64,000 bases of DNA from CAYWPG01 sp964460035 (GTDB lineage: Bacteria > Pseudomonadota > Gammaproteobacteria > Nitrococcales > AK92): positions 1-64,000 of the forward strand of contig CAYWPG010000016.1 in assembly GCA_964460035.1 (NCBI GenBank), written 5' to 3'. The notes under the pieces are model-generated. The model worked only from the letters and a program-made list of their open reading frames with translations. It ran no database searches and was not told the origin of the DNA. The position numbers and the translations under genes were made by a program. Within the stretch, counting starts at the first letter, position 1. Each line of letters starts with the position of its first letter. This document shows positions 50,402 through 59,001 of this stretch, piece by piece.

Positions 50402-53262
50402 GGCAGCGTCTCCGCGCAGCCGGCTTGGACGGCCGCTTCCGTCAGCCACTCGAGGATGGCGAGATAGTTCGGTTCGCCGGCGGGAAGCAACGGCTCGCCT
50501 TCGCGGCTGGGATGCCGTTCCCCCGTGCTGGAAGGAATGGCGAGCAGATCGCTGCGGGTCGGCTCGCACACATCGCTGACCATGGCCCGCGCGGCACCGA
50601 AATCGCCGTCCCGGTGCCCGGTGAGGATGAAGCGGTTGGCATGCAGGCCGGGCGTGCTGCGCAGCGGATCCGGCGGAGTCGCGCTGGACTTGGACCGGTG
50701 ACAGCTGGCGCAGTTGCTCATCAGGATAGGGTGCACCCGCTCGGCGAAGAACTGGCGGCTGAGCGCCTGGTTGCCGGCGAGCAGGACGTCCAGGTCACGT
50801 ACTGCACTATCGTTGCCGCTTTCCTGCTCTACGAAGGGATCGTTGTAGTACTGAGCGCCGGTATCCAGCCACTCGGCGAGCAGCCGCAGCTCGGCGGCGT
50901 TGAGCATGCCGCGGTGATCGCGCTCCCCAGGCTCGGGCTCCTCGATCAGCTTCTCGAACAGCCTGCTGGTGCGGGCACCGTCGCCTGCCCGGCCGACCTG
51001 TACCAGGGCCGGTTCGCGAACCAGCATGGGCTGGCCTTCGTGGATCTGCAGTTGCAGTTCGCCGGTTTCCGGGTCGCGCACTACGCGGCCACGGGTGAGC
51101 AGCTCGTAGGAGCGCAGCCGGCCCGATGGCGCTACGGTGCCGCTCAGATCCAGCCCGCCGTTCATATTGCCGGCATGGTGGCAGGAGTAGCAGGTGGCGC
51201 TGCCGCGCGGCCGCTCCCAGAGCCCGTATTGGATGTGCTGGGGGTAGTTGATGATGCCATCGCGCGGCTCGGCGGTTTCCTTCAGTACGCCTCCCGGCCC
51301 TGTGGTATAGACGATGTTGTACTCCTCGTCCGGCGGCCTTCCCGCCCGTACCGGGTCGGTCCATACGTCGCGGTAAGCGATGTGAGGACGCAGCTCCAGC
51401 GCGGGAAGCTCGCCCAGCGGCGGACCGACGCGGGTTCGGGTTTCTGCCTGGGTTTCGCCCGCCAGCGCGGAGTAGCGGGCGACCGAGTTTTCCCATGGGC
51501 CGGCTTCCTTGCCCTGATTCAGCGGCGGGTTGTGACGCGGGAGGCGGCAGCCATGGCATATGTGTTCTTCGCCGGGACGCACGCTAGTCCAGCTCATCAG
51601 CGTCTGGAGAGCGCGCCCGCGGATATCGACTACGGCCACCGAAAGGGGCACGTCGGCCGGGACCTTTACCCGTACCGAACCGTCCGGCTCGACCTGGGCG
51701 TAGCCGAGAATTTGCTGGCCGGGGAACTCGCTGGCGCCGGTCAGCGAACGGGGCAGGCCCGGGGGGGCCGGCAGGCCGCGGCTGATCCGCACGAAGCGGG
51801 CGGGGCGGTCGGCGGCGCGCGTCAGTGCCGGATCTCGCAGCTGCCGCAGGTCGACCAGGCCTTCCGGCGTGCGGGGAACGCTCTCGTCTTCGCGCAGCAG
51901 GCGTTCGTCGTCCAGAGCCAGGAAGCCTGGGTCGTAAACGCTTTTCAGATTGAGTATTCCCATTCCCATGCCGCCCAGACCATTGTCCTCGGCGGCTAGG
52001 GCGGCGTTCGCCTGGTACCGCGGGAGTATGGCGGGGGCGGGGCGGGGAAGGATGGCCAGCGGATCCGTCAGCATCCGTCCCTGGCGGGGCAGCGCAATGG
52101 CCCGTTGCGCTCCGGTGTCCAAGTCGAGCACGTAAATACCGTAGTGAGGAGTGCCGTCGCCGGCCCGGTACTGGCCGCGTTTGGTGCCGGACCGCAAGGC
52201 GGCCCGATACGGCGTGAAGGCCGCCAGTACCCGGTTCTTGCCGTCCCAAATGGGGAAGGGGGCGGTGAAACGGCCGTAAGCGGAGAGCTCGCGGTCCAGC
52301 GGAATTTCTCGATACGATGCCTGCCGTTGTCCGCTGCCGGTAGCGCCGGAACCGGGCACGGGATGACCGACATCGGCGAACTCGGCTATGTCGATCAGCG
52401 CGAGCGCGCCGCCCGAACCGCTGCCCGTGAGCGGCGCGACGGTGGCGATCAGCCTGCCGTCCGCCAGTTCGCGTGCCTGCAGGTAGCTGTTGCCGGGGCT
52501 GCCCGCCCCGTAGTACAGCGATTGAGCGGTGCCGTCGGGATGAGTGACGAACAGTACATGCTCGCTGCGGCTGCCCATATTCTCCCAGCGCGAGAAGACG
52601 ATCCTGCCGTCCAGCAGAACGGTGGGATCGCGGTCATGACTGAGATTGAACGAGATCTGCTCCAGATTGCTGCCGTCTGCATCCATTACGTGCAGAACGC
52701 TGGCCGGATGGCGCCGATACTCGTCCAGATAGGCGGCCCGGGGGGCTTGCGTCGGGTCGTCGAAGCCGCGGCTCTTGTGCTGGCGGTTGGAGACAAAGAC
52801 GATACGTCCGTCCGGCAGGTAGGTGGGCATCAGGTCATCGCCTCGGTTGGCGATGTCGTCGTCGGCAATGACCCGCCTCAGTTCGCCGGTGGCGATTACG
52901 TACTCCCAGATGTTCCAGGTCGGGTCGGCCGGACCGCGCATGGAAAAGACGATGCGTGTGGCATCGTAGGAAACGTCCGGGCTCGAGACATCTCCCCGCC
53001 CTTGTGTATAGCGGCCGGTAACATTGCGCCGCTTCGCGCTGGGCGAGGCCATGTCCAGCAGATACAGATCGCCGCCGGGAGTGAAGCGGATCGGGTCGAT
53101 AGGATCGGTGCGTGCCGCCACCGGGCGGTCCACGAACGCGACCGCGAACTCCCCGCTCAGGACTATGCTGTCGTCCGAGCTGTCGGCGTCGCAGCCTGCG
53201 AGTGCGATTGCCAGTACCAGAATGGCAATGAATGACGCTTTTCGTATTGGCTTCGCGTCCAT
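50398..53262 (-). CDS. Dihaem cytochrome c lipoprotein with beta-propeller (HzsA-related)
   Basis: A 954-residue lipoprotein (lipobox LAGC, Cys24). Residues about 40-450 form a TolB/PD40-like beta-propeller (DVSSPDVSYDATRIVFSMRG, LMPTYLPDGRIVFVSNRQH, DPTVLLDGRIVFSRWE). A middle domain resembles that of hydrazine synthase alpha. Two haem c sites follow: CYSCH (691-695) and CASCH (851-855); CHGCR near 580 is not a haem site. Homologues occur widely outside anammox bacteria and are uncharacterised. First gene of the envelope cluster, overlapping the SH3-barrel gene, which suggests the cluster has a redox or metal-linked component. Confidence 0.85.
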   Translation of the reverse strand: MDAKPIRKASFIAILVLAIALAGCDADSSDDSIVLSGEFAVAFVDRPVAARTDPIDPIRFTPGGDLYLLDMASPSAKRRNVTGRYTQGRGDVSSPDVSYDATRIVFSMRGPADPTWNIWEYVIATGELRRVIADDDIANRGDDLMPTYLPDGRIVFVSNRQHKSRGFDDPTQAPRAAYLDEYRRHPASVLHVMDADGSNLEQISFNLSHDRDPTVLLDGRIVFSRWENMGSRSEHVLFVTHPDGTAQSLYYGAGSPGNSYLQARELADGRLIATVAPLTGSGSGGALALIDIAEFADVGHPVPGSGATGSGQRQASYREIPLDRELSAYGRFTAPFPIWDGKNRVLAAFTPYRAALRSGTKRGQYRAGDGTPHYGIYVLDLDTGAQRAIALPRQGRMLTDPLAILPRPAPAILPRYQANAALAAEDNGLGGMGMGILNLKSVYDPGFLALDDERLLREDESVPRTPEGLVDLRQLRDPALTRAADRPARFVRISRGLPAPPGLPRSLTGASEFPGQQILGYAQVEPDGSVRVKVPADVPLSVAVVDIRGRALQTLMSWTSVRPGEEHICHGCRLPRHNPPLNQGKEAGPWENSVARYSALAGETQAETRTRVGPPLGELPALELRPHIAYRDVWTDPVRAGRPPDEEYNIVYTTGPGGVLKETAEPRDGIINYPQHIQYGLWERPRGSATCYSCHHAGNMNGGLDLSGTVAPSGRLRSYELLTRGRVVRDPETGELQLQIHEGQPMLVREPALVQVGRAGDGARTSRLFEKLIEEPEPGERDHRGMLNAAELRLLAEWLDTGAQYYNDPFVEQESGNDSAVRDLDVLLAGNQALSRQFFAERVHPILMSNCASCHRSKSSATPPDPLRSTPGLHANRFILTGHRDGDFGAARAMVSDVCEPTRSDLLAIPSSTGERHPSREGEPLLPAGEPNYLAILEWLTEAAVQAGCAETLP

Positions 53263-53815
53263 GCGAATGTTCCCCAGCGAAAGCCCTTTGCGGGTACTCG
53301 GCAGCCCCGGCCGCCAAGCATGACTGTCGGATGCGTGGCAACGGCGCGGCGCAAACCTTGCCTTATGCTACGTAGTTCTGGCGCAAAGCTGGCCTTGTTG
53401 CCTACCGGTAGCGAAGGCCGCATGCCCGATGCCCGCCGATGATCCCTAGCAGGCTGCAGCCCGCTAGCGATCGTTCCTGTAACCTTGCTAGGTGCCCCCT
53501 GCCGATGGCGACCCGGCTGTGCGGACCCGAGGATGCTCGCGTTCGATCCACCAGCCCTGCCGTAGCATTGTCGGGCCTTGTCTTTGTTCTGCTGTCTGCC
53601 CCGGGCCGCAGGCCCTGGATGGCGGCAGCCGTAGCCCACCTGCACGGGCATGCTGCCGGATATGGGGCTGTGGATGATCAACAACAAGCCGGCCAGGCGC
53701 CGATGTTGGCGTGCCGCTTTGGGGCTGGGGGTGGCGGCGGACATGCAAGGCTTTAGTAAAAGTAAAATCTGCCGCTCTAAATAAGATACAGTCCGAAAGA
53801 GCCGGGGGTAGACCA
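53263..53815. other. 553-base intergenic region between divergent units
   Basis: No credible gene. It must hold the promoters of the large minus-strand cluster and of the ankyrin gene. The last 60 bases before the ankyrin start are AT-richer (AGTAAAAGTAAAATC, AAATAAGATACAGTC), consistent with a promoter there. Confidence 0.5.
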
Positions 53816-54844
53816 ATGCAAGCGGTTCTGTTGTTCGCGAGTTTGCTCGCTTTATACGCAAGCTTGCGCCGCTATCGCTCGCTGTTCCGACGGTATGGCG
53901 ACAACCGCTGGGCCCATGCGCAAGAGCTTGCGCATATTGGCATCTGGCTGAGTGCTGTCGGCTTTTTCATGACGCTGAAATGGTATGTGCTGATCGGCAC
54001 TCTGCTGTTTCTGATACTCATCGTCGTGGCCTGGGTGTTGGCGGAACGGCATCGCGCAGCTGTGCTCGCGGCAGCGCAAGCGGCCGCCGAAGCCAAAGCG
54101 GCCACCGCTACGCCACCGCTGATCGTAGCGGTAGCGGAGCGCGACTATGAGGGCGTGCGGCGGCTGCTAGGAGCTGGAGCCGACGTGGACGTGCGGGGGC
54201 AGGATGGCATGACCGCACTGGCACGTGCGGTCGAACAGGTGGATTTGCGCGCGCTGCGCATGCTGCTACTGGCCGGTGCGGACCCGAACCAGCTCATCCG
54301 CGATGGCTGGACGCCGCTGCAGCATGCCGCCTACCGGGGCAGGACGGCAATGGCACGCATGCTCCTGGATGCCGGAGCCTTGCCGAGCCGCATGGGGCTC
54401 GCGGCGGATTCGGCAATTGCCATGGCGGCGGCGGGAGATTACGACGAGGTGGTGGATCTGCTGCTGTCGCGCGGCGACGACCCGGACCGGCCGTCGGCGG
54501 GCGGCTTCACGCCGCTGATGCGTGCGGCCGAGGCTGGCAATAGCCGTACGGTACACCTGCTGCTCTCTCGTGGTGCGTCCGTGGATAAACGCGCTGGCGA
54601 GGATGGGGAGATCTCGGCACTGACCTTGGCCGTGGCCGGCGGTCATGACAGAACGGTGGAGTTACTCCTGGAGGCGGCTATTGCCGCCGGTCACAAGGAG
54701 CCGCGCTACGAAGCGCTGATCGAGCTTGCCGAAGCGAACGAGCACGAGAAGATCGCCGAGAGCTTGCGGCGGGCCGCTTCCGCTGTTGCGGCGCCGTTGC
54801 CCTACCTCGATGCCGCGGCAGCGGCGGCAATGGTTCAGACTTGA
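53816..54844 (+). CDS. Membrane-anchored ankyrin-repeat protein
   Basis: A 342-residue protein with an N-terminal helix (MQAVLLFASLLALYASL), a second hydrophobic hairpin (about 38-72, IGIWLSAVGFF and WYVLIGTLLFLILIVVAWVL) and about six ankyrin repeats (DYEGVRRLLGAGADVDVRGQ, DGWTPLQHAAYRGRTAMARM, GGFTPLMRAAEAGNSRTVHL). The repeats would face the cytoplasm and bind a protein partner, not identifiable here. GGGGGTAG precedes the ATG. Confidence 0.85.
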   Translation: MQAVLLFASLLALYASLRRYRSLFRRYGDNRWAHAQELAHIGIWLSAVGFFMTLKWYVLIGTLLFLILIVVAWVLAERHRAAVLAAAQAAAEAKAATATPPLIVAVAERDYEGVRRLLGAGADVDVRGQDGMTALARAVEQVDLRALRMLLLAGADPNQLIRDGWTPLQHAAYRGRTAMARMLLDAGALPSRMGLAADSAIAMAAAGDYDEVVDLLLSRGDDPDRPSAGGFTPLMRAAEAGNSRTVHLLLSRGASVDKRAGEDGEISALTLAVAGGHDRTVELLLEAAIAAGHKEPRYEALIELAEANEHEKIAESLRRAASAVAAPLPYLDAAAAAAMVQT

Positions 54845-54869
54845 CCGGCGCGGCCGCAGGCCGCTTGTT

Positions 54870-54904
54870 GGCGCTGCGCCCCGTGCGGGACGACGCGCAG
54901 CGCC
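54870..54904. terminator. Hairpin between ankyrin and hemerythrin genes
   Basis: GGCGCTGCG/CGCAGCGCC, a 9-bp perfect stem with a 17-base loop between convergent genes. No U-tract. Confidence 0.5.
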
Positions 54905-54934
54905 GCTGCCAACGCTGGGCGAGGGGATCGGACC

Positions 54935-55390
54935 CTAGAGCCCCAGCTGTTCCTGCTTCTTCTCCTGGCGAAAGCGCTGATTGAGCACCCGCGCCTGGTC
55001 TTGGTCGATCAGTTGCTGCGCCTGCGCGAACAAGAGTTGCTCTTCCTCCTGAATGTGGTGCTCGAGGATGTCTTTGAGCACCTTGACTTTGGCCAGCCAG
55101 CGTTCGTCCTGCGGGTCGGTTTTCTCCAGATCCAGTAGCAGCTGTTCGGCGACGTGATGTTCTTCCTCCGCCTCCAGAGCGGGAGTCCTGGATTCGCGAT
55201 GGCGCTCGAGCTCGGCGTAGAAAATATGCTCCTCGGCGTGCGCGTGCGCCAGTAGTTCCTTCTTGAGCAAGTTGACCAAGCGACGGCGCTCTTTCAATGC
55301 CTTGTTGCTGGTCGCTTCCATTTTCTGCAGGACCTGCTTGACCACCTCGTGGTCCTTCTTCAACGCTTCGTAGATGCCTCGCTGGGCCAT
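54935..55390 (-). CDS. Hemerythrin HHE-domain protein
   Basis: A 151-residue four-helix protein that should bind a di-iron centre. Candidate ligands are His14 (KKDHEVV), the HAHAEEHIFY helix, EEEHHVAEQ and EHHIQEEEQ, giving the H-HxxxE-HxxxE pattern of HHE domains. Roles in oxygen or NO sensing, iron handling or oxidative stress are known for the family. Monocistronic, convergent with the ankyrin gene. Confidence 0.9.
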   Translation of the reverse strand: MAQRGIYEALKKDHEVVKQVLQKMEATSNKALKERRRLVNLLKKELLAHAHAEEHIFYAELERHRESRTPALEAEEEHHVAEQLLLDLEKTDPQDERWLAKVKVLKDILEHHIQEEEQLLFAQAQQLIDQDQARVLNQRFRQEKKQEQLGL

Positions 55391-55814
55391 GCTTCAACTC
55401 CTGGAATATTAAGAACAACTTAATGTAGTGAGGGCGGAGGGCAAGGGAGCAAAGGGATCCACGTTACGGTCTGGCTCAGGTGTGGAGCATGGGTTGGTAC
55501 ACCGTCTGGCTATCGTTATGATGTATCATCTTTTTCGGTCAATTAAGGTTTTTCAATGGCTTAGGGGCGGCTCGCTGGGTGTCTGGATGGCGGCGGCGAT
55601 ACCGGCTTGCGCGCGCTCAAGCTCCGCCATGGGAGGTGAAACGATTGACCCTAGGGGCCGGAGTTTGTCGGCGTCCGCCGCTTGCAGGCGGATGCCCAGG
55701 ACCGTTCGACGCTTCAGTTTTTGGGATGCACTTGGACGTGTGGCGATGACCTGAACGACGGGTAATACCGCAGTCCGGGGCATCACGAGCTATGGGGGAG
55801 GAGGCACCGGCACT
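55391..55814. other. 424-base intergenic region
   Basis: No protein-like frame and no strong hairpin. It separates the divergent hemerythrin and cardiolipin synthase genes. An AT-rich patch at 55500-55557 (ATGATGTATCATCTTTTTC, AATTAAGGTTTTTCAATGG) may hold promoter elements. Confidence 0.5.
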
Positions 55815-57254
55815 GTGCCGGGCCAAGACATGGATATTTGGTACAGCATTGCAGCGCTGTTGGTGAGTGCTTTGGCCTTGGTGGCCTCGGCACACGTCAT
55901 TCTCACGAAACGGGACAATCGGGCGGCACTGGGTTGGGTCGGTCTGCTGTTTCTCGTGCCGCTGCTCGGCGCGATTCTCTATTTTCTTTTCGGAATCAAC
56001 CGCATACGGCATCGCGCCGAAGTCATGCAGCGGCGCACTCCAGAGCGGCCTGGCCCAGGCTTCGCGGCAACGCCCGAGGCGCTGAACGCGGCACTGGCAC
56101 CGGCACCGCATTTGCGCGGCCTGGCCCAGGTGACCGATAGGCTGACCGCGCGGCCGCTGACGATCGGTAATGCGGTGGAGTTTCTGGCCGACGGCGATAA
56201 TGCGTATCCGGACATGCTCGCCGAGATCGAGCGGGCCCAGCACAGCATAGCGTTGGCGACGTACATTTTCGGCAACGACCGCGTCGGCCGAGCGTTCGCC
56301 GAGGCGCTGCGGCGCGCGGTGGCGCGCGGCGTGCAGGTGAGAGTGCTGATCGACAACGCGGGCGAGCGGTATACCTGGCCTTCCATGGTGGGGGTGTTGC
56401 GCCGCTATGGGGTGCCGGTCGCACGCTTCTTCCCGCGCTTTCCCTCGCGGCTGCTGGGCATGAACCTGCGCAATCACCGCAAATTGTTGGTGATCGATGG
56501 CCGCATCGGCTACACCGGCGGTATGAACATCCGCGTCAACCATATGCTCGACTCGGGGCCGCGGCGGGCCACGCGCGATTTGCACTTCAAACTGCGCGGG
56601 CCGGTGGTTCGCCACTTGCAAGCAGTGTTCTGCGATGACTGGGGGTTCGCCACGGACGAGTGGTTGGACGGGGAGGCATGGTTTCCCGAGCTGAGCGCGG
56701 AAGGCAATGTGATCGCGCGCGGGCTGCGTACCGGACCGGATCAGAACTTGCGCAAGCTGGAGTGGGCCATCATGGCCGGGATCAGTATGGCGGAGCGCTC
56801 GGTGCGCATAGTCACGCCATACTTCCTGCCCGACCGCCAGTTGATCGCGGCGCTGAATCTCGCTTCGCTGCGCGGCGTGCAGGTCGACATCGTGCTGCCC
56901 GAGCACAACAACCTGCCGTTCGTTCATTGGGCAATGATGGCGCAGCTCTGGCAGGTGCTGGAGTACGACTGCCGCGTTTGGTTCACGCCCAGGCCTTTCG
57001 ATCACAGCAAACTGATGGTCGTCGATGGCGTGTGGTCGCTGATCGGTTCGGCCAATCTGGACCCGCGTAGTTTGCGCTTGAACTTCGAGTTCAACGTCGA
57101 ATGCTACGACTCGCAGCTCGCCCAGGCGCTGGAAGCGACCGTGGACAGCCGGATCGCCACCGCCCGCCGGATAACGCTAGCCGATGTCGATGGGCGTAGT
57201 CTGCCAGTGAAGCTGCGCGACGGCATTTTTCGGCTATTCACCCCCTATTTGTAA
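55815..57254 (+). CDS. cls: Cardiolipin synthase (PLD superfamily)
   Basis: Joins two phosphatidylglycerols, or a related pair, to make cardiolipin at the inner membrane. The 479-residue protein has two N-terminal helices (PLDc_N) and both HKD motifs: H221-x-K223-x4-D228 (NHRKLLVIDGRIGYTGGMN) and H397-x-K399-x4-D404 (DHSKLMVVDGVWSLIGSANL). The GTG start follows GGGGGAGGAGG by ten bases; an ATG five codons later is equally possible. Downstream genes are convergent. Confidence 0.93.
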   Translation: MPGQDMDIWYSIAALLVSALALVASAHVILTKRDNRAALGWVGLLFLVPLLGAILYFLFGINRIRHRAEVMQRRTPERPGPGFAATPEALNAALAPAPHLRGLAQVTDRLTARPLTIGNAVEFLADGDNAYPDMLAEIERAQHSIALATYIFGNDRVGRAFAEALRRAVARGVQVRVLIDNAGERYTWPSMVGVLRRYGVPVARFFPRFPSRLLGMNLRNHRKLLVIDGRIGYTGGMNIRVNHMLDSGPRRATRDLHFKLRGPVVRHLQAVFCDDWGFATDEWLDGEAWFPELSAEGNVIARGLRTGPDQNLRKLEWAIMAGISMAERSVRIVTPYFLPDRQLIAALNLASLRGVQVDIVLPEHNNLPFVHWAMMAQLWQVLEYDCRVWFTPRPFDHSKLMVVDGVWSLIGSANLDPRSLRLNFEFNVECYDSQLAQALEATVDSRIATARRITLADVDGRSLPVKLRDGIFRLFTPYL

Positions 57255-57282
57255 GTTTCGGCGACTCCGGCTGTCCTTGACC

Positions 57283-58200
57283 TTACGGCCCTGCGTGGGT
57301 TTGTTCGGGGTGCGAGGGGTTGGGAGGCGGTTGGGCGATCGCGGTAAGAAAGTCGGTGAGCAGCCAGTTGACTTGCTGCGGTTGTTCGTGGTGCAGCCAA
57401 TGCCCAGCCTCATCGAGATAACGCAGCCGGCCGTGGGGACAGAGTGCCATACTGGCTTCCGCAAGCTCGCAGCCGAGGAAACGGTCACGGCGGCCCCATA
57501 ACAGCAAGGTGGGTACCGTGACCGTCGCATCGGCAAGCGAGGGTGGCGGATGCCGTAGCAGGGCGCGATACCAGTTCAGCATCGCGGTCATGGCGCCGGG
57601 CTGGCTCCAGCTGTTACGGTAAGTCGCCAGCTCGTCCGTGTCGAAGGCGCCGCGGACCCGGCTGCGCTGCAGAGCGGCCACCAGGGCACGGTGGTCGCGC
57701 CGCGTCAAGAGCATTTCCGGCAGCCACGGGAGCTGGTACAGCAGAACGTAGGCACTGCGCGGCCATTGCTTGGGAGCGCGTGTGAGGATGCGGCCGACGG
57801 CCGGCAGGTGAGGTGCGTTCATCACTACTAGCCGTTGCACCCGCTCGGGCCTGGCGGCGGCCAGGCGCCAGGCGACGATGCCGCCCCAATCGTGACCGAC
57901 GATGGCCGCCTTGTCGCGACCGGAGGCCGCGATTAGCGCTTCGATATCGCTTGCCAGCAGATCCAACCGGTAGTTGGCTGCGCCGGGCGGTTTGGCGCTG
58001 AGGTTATAGCCGCGCTGGTCAGGCACCCAGACACACATGCCCGCAGCCGCAAGGTAGGGGATCTGGCGGTGCCAGCCCGACCAAGGTTCGGGAAATCCGT
58101 GCAGCAGTATTACCAGCGGCCCGTCGGCAAGACCCGCCTGCGCTACGTGCAGGCGGGTCCCGTTGACGTCGTAATACCTATGTCTTAGGCCAGGGTCCAT
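57283..58200 (-). CDS. Alpha/beta hydrolase, epoxide-hydrolase-like
   Basis: A 305-residue alpha/beta-hydrolase. HGFPEPW (34-40) forms the oxyanion loop, the nucleophile elbow GHDWGG (102-107) carries Asp104 rather than Ser, and EAGHWLHHEQP supplies the His. DQRGYNLSAKP and the Asp nucleophile are typical of soluble epoxide hydrolases, with haloalkane dehalogenase as the alternative. Lid tyrosines needed for epoxide opening appear present (SAYVLLYQLPW region). The ferritin-like gene ends five bases upstream, so the two are probably co-transcribed. Confidence 0.87.
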   Translation of the reverse strand: MDPGLRHRYYDVNGTRLHVAQAGLADGPLVILLHGFPEPWSGWHRQIPYLAAAGMCVWVPDQRGYNLSAKPPGAANYRLDLLASDIEALIAASGRDKAAIVGHDWGGIVAWRLAAARPERVQRLVVMNAPHLPAVGRILTRAPKQWPRSAYVLLYQLPWLPEMLLTRRDHRALVAALQRSRVRGAFDTDELATYRNSWSQPGAMTAMLNWYRALLRHPPPSLADATVTVPTLLLWGRRDRFLGCELAEASMALCPHGRLRYLDEAGHWLHHEQPQQVNWLLTDFLTAIAQPPPNPSHPEQTHAGP

Positions 58201-58205
58201 ACCGG

Positions 58206-58979
58206 TCAGTTGCTGCGGGGGTTGCGCTGCTCCTGGCTGCCGCTGAGTTGGCGCTTCATGTCGGCGCTGACGGCATTGGCCACCCAGCCGCGTACTTTCA
58301 TCGCGTGTTCTTCTTCGCGCTGATGCGCTTGGCGAAAGCGATCGGCCAGCTCCGTTTGACCGGCGGCGTCGGCCAGTTCGATCAGCATGGACCAGCCGTC
58401 CACATCCGCTCGTTCGGCGATGAGTAGCGCATGCAGCGCTTCGGGCAGTGTGGTGCGCGGGTCGGTTATGGCTTGCAGAATCCCTGCAGCCTCCACGCCC
58501 ACCAGGTCGGCGGAGGGAGTCATGGCGGTAGGATCGGCGCCCAATCGCTCCACCGCCTCGTGAACCAGCTTGAAGTGCGCCAGTTCCTCGTCGCGAATGT
58601 GTTCTAGTTCGCCGCGCGTCGGGCCGCCATTCCAGCTGCCCAGCGCGTCGAACTTGGTCAGCACCGCGTCGTACAGCCTCACGCCGCTACGCTCGAAGGC
58701 CAAGCGCTCGCCCAGCTTGTCTATGAACACGCTGGGCTTGTTGCCCTTGAGCATCTCCTTGGCGGTGCTGGCCAGCCCCTTCACGGATGCCGGCGGCGGC
58801 ACGCTGCCTATCACTTCGGCGTCGCGTATGTAGGCCTGACGAATGCGGGCTATTTCGAGCTGATCCCCAGGTGGCCGGTCCGAAGGTGTGCTCTCCAGGC
58901 CTTCCAGCAGCTCGCGTGCCTGCAGCGGCGCGGCATCGATGCCGGTACGGTTCATCCCGGTGTCGGTCGGTCGGGTCAT
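58206..58979 (-). CDS. Ferritin-like di-iron protein A
   Basis: A 257-residue protein with a ferritin-like four-helix core: AFERSGVRLYD, HIRDEELAHFKLVHEAVERL, LLIAERADVDGWSMLIELAD and AHQREEEHAMKVRGW supply the E...ExxH and E...ExxH carboxylate/histidine pairs expected for a di-iron site. The N-terminal 60 residues are not ferritin-like. An ATG eight codons later (MNRTGID) is an alternative start. It lies 22 bases after another ferritin-like gene. Function unknown; no chlorite dismutase or catalase motif. Confidence 0.78.
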   Translation of the reverse strand: MTRPTDTGMNRTGIDAAPLQARELLEGLESTPSDRPPGDQLEIARIRQAYIRDAEVIGSVPPPASVKGLASTAKEMLKGNKPSVFIDKLGERLAFERSGVRLYDAVLTKFDALGSWNGGPTRGELEHIRDEELAHFKLVHEAVERLGADPTAMTPSADLVGVEAAGILQAITDPRTTLPEALHALLIAERADVDGWSMLIELADAAGQTELADRFRQAHQREEEHAMKVRGWVANAVSADMKRQLSGSQEQRNPRSN

Positions 58980-59001
58980 GGCTGTGCTCCTTGCCGTAGC
59001 T

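Noticed and set aside
52105..53235. 376-residue open frame antisense to the cytochrome gene
   Set aside because: Opposes a gene with a lipobox, propeller repeats and haem motifs; no independent support.
50398..53262. Hydrazine synthase (anammox metabolism)
   Set aside because: Only the alpha-subunit-like middle domain is shared; no beta/gamma subunits or hydrazine dehydrogenase, and only two haem sites.
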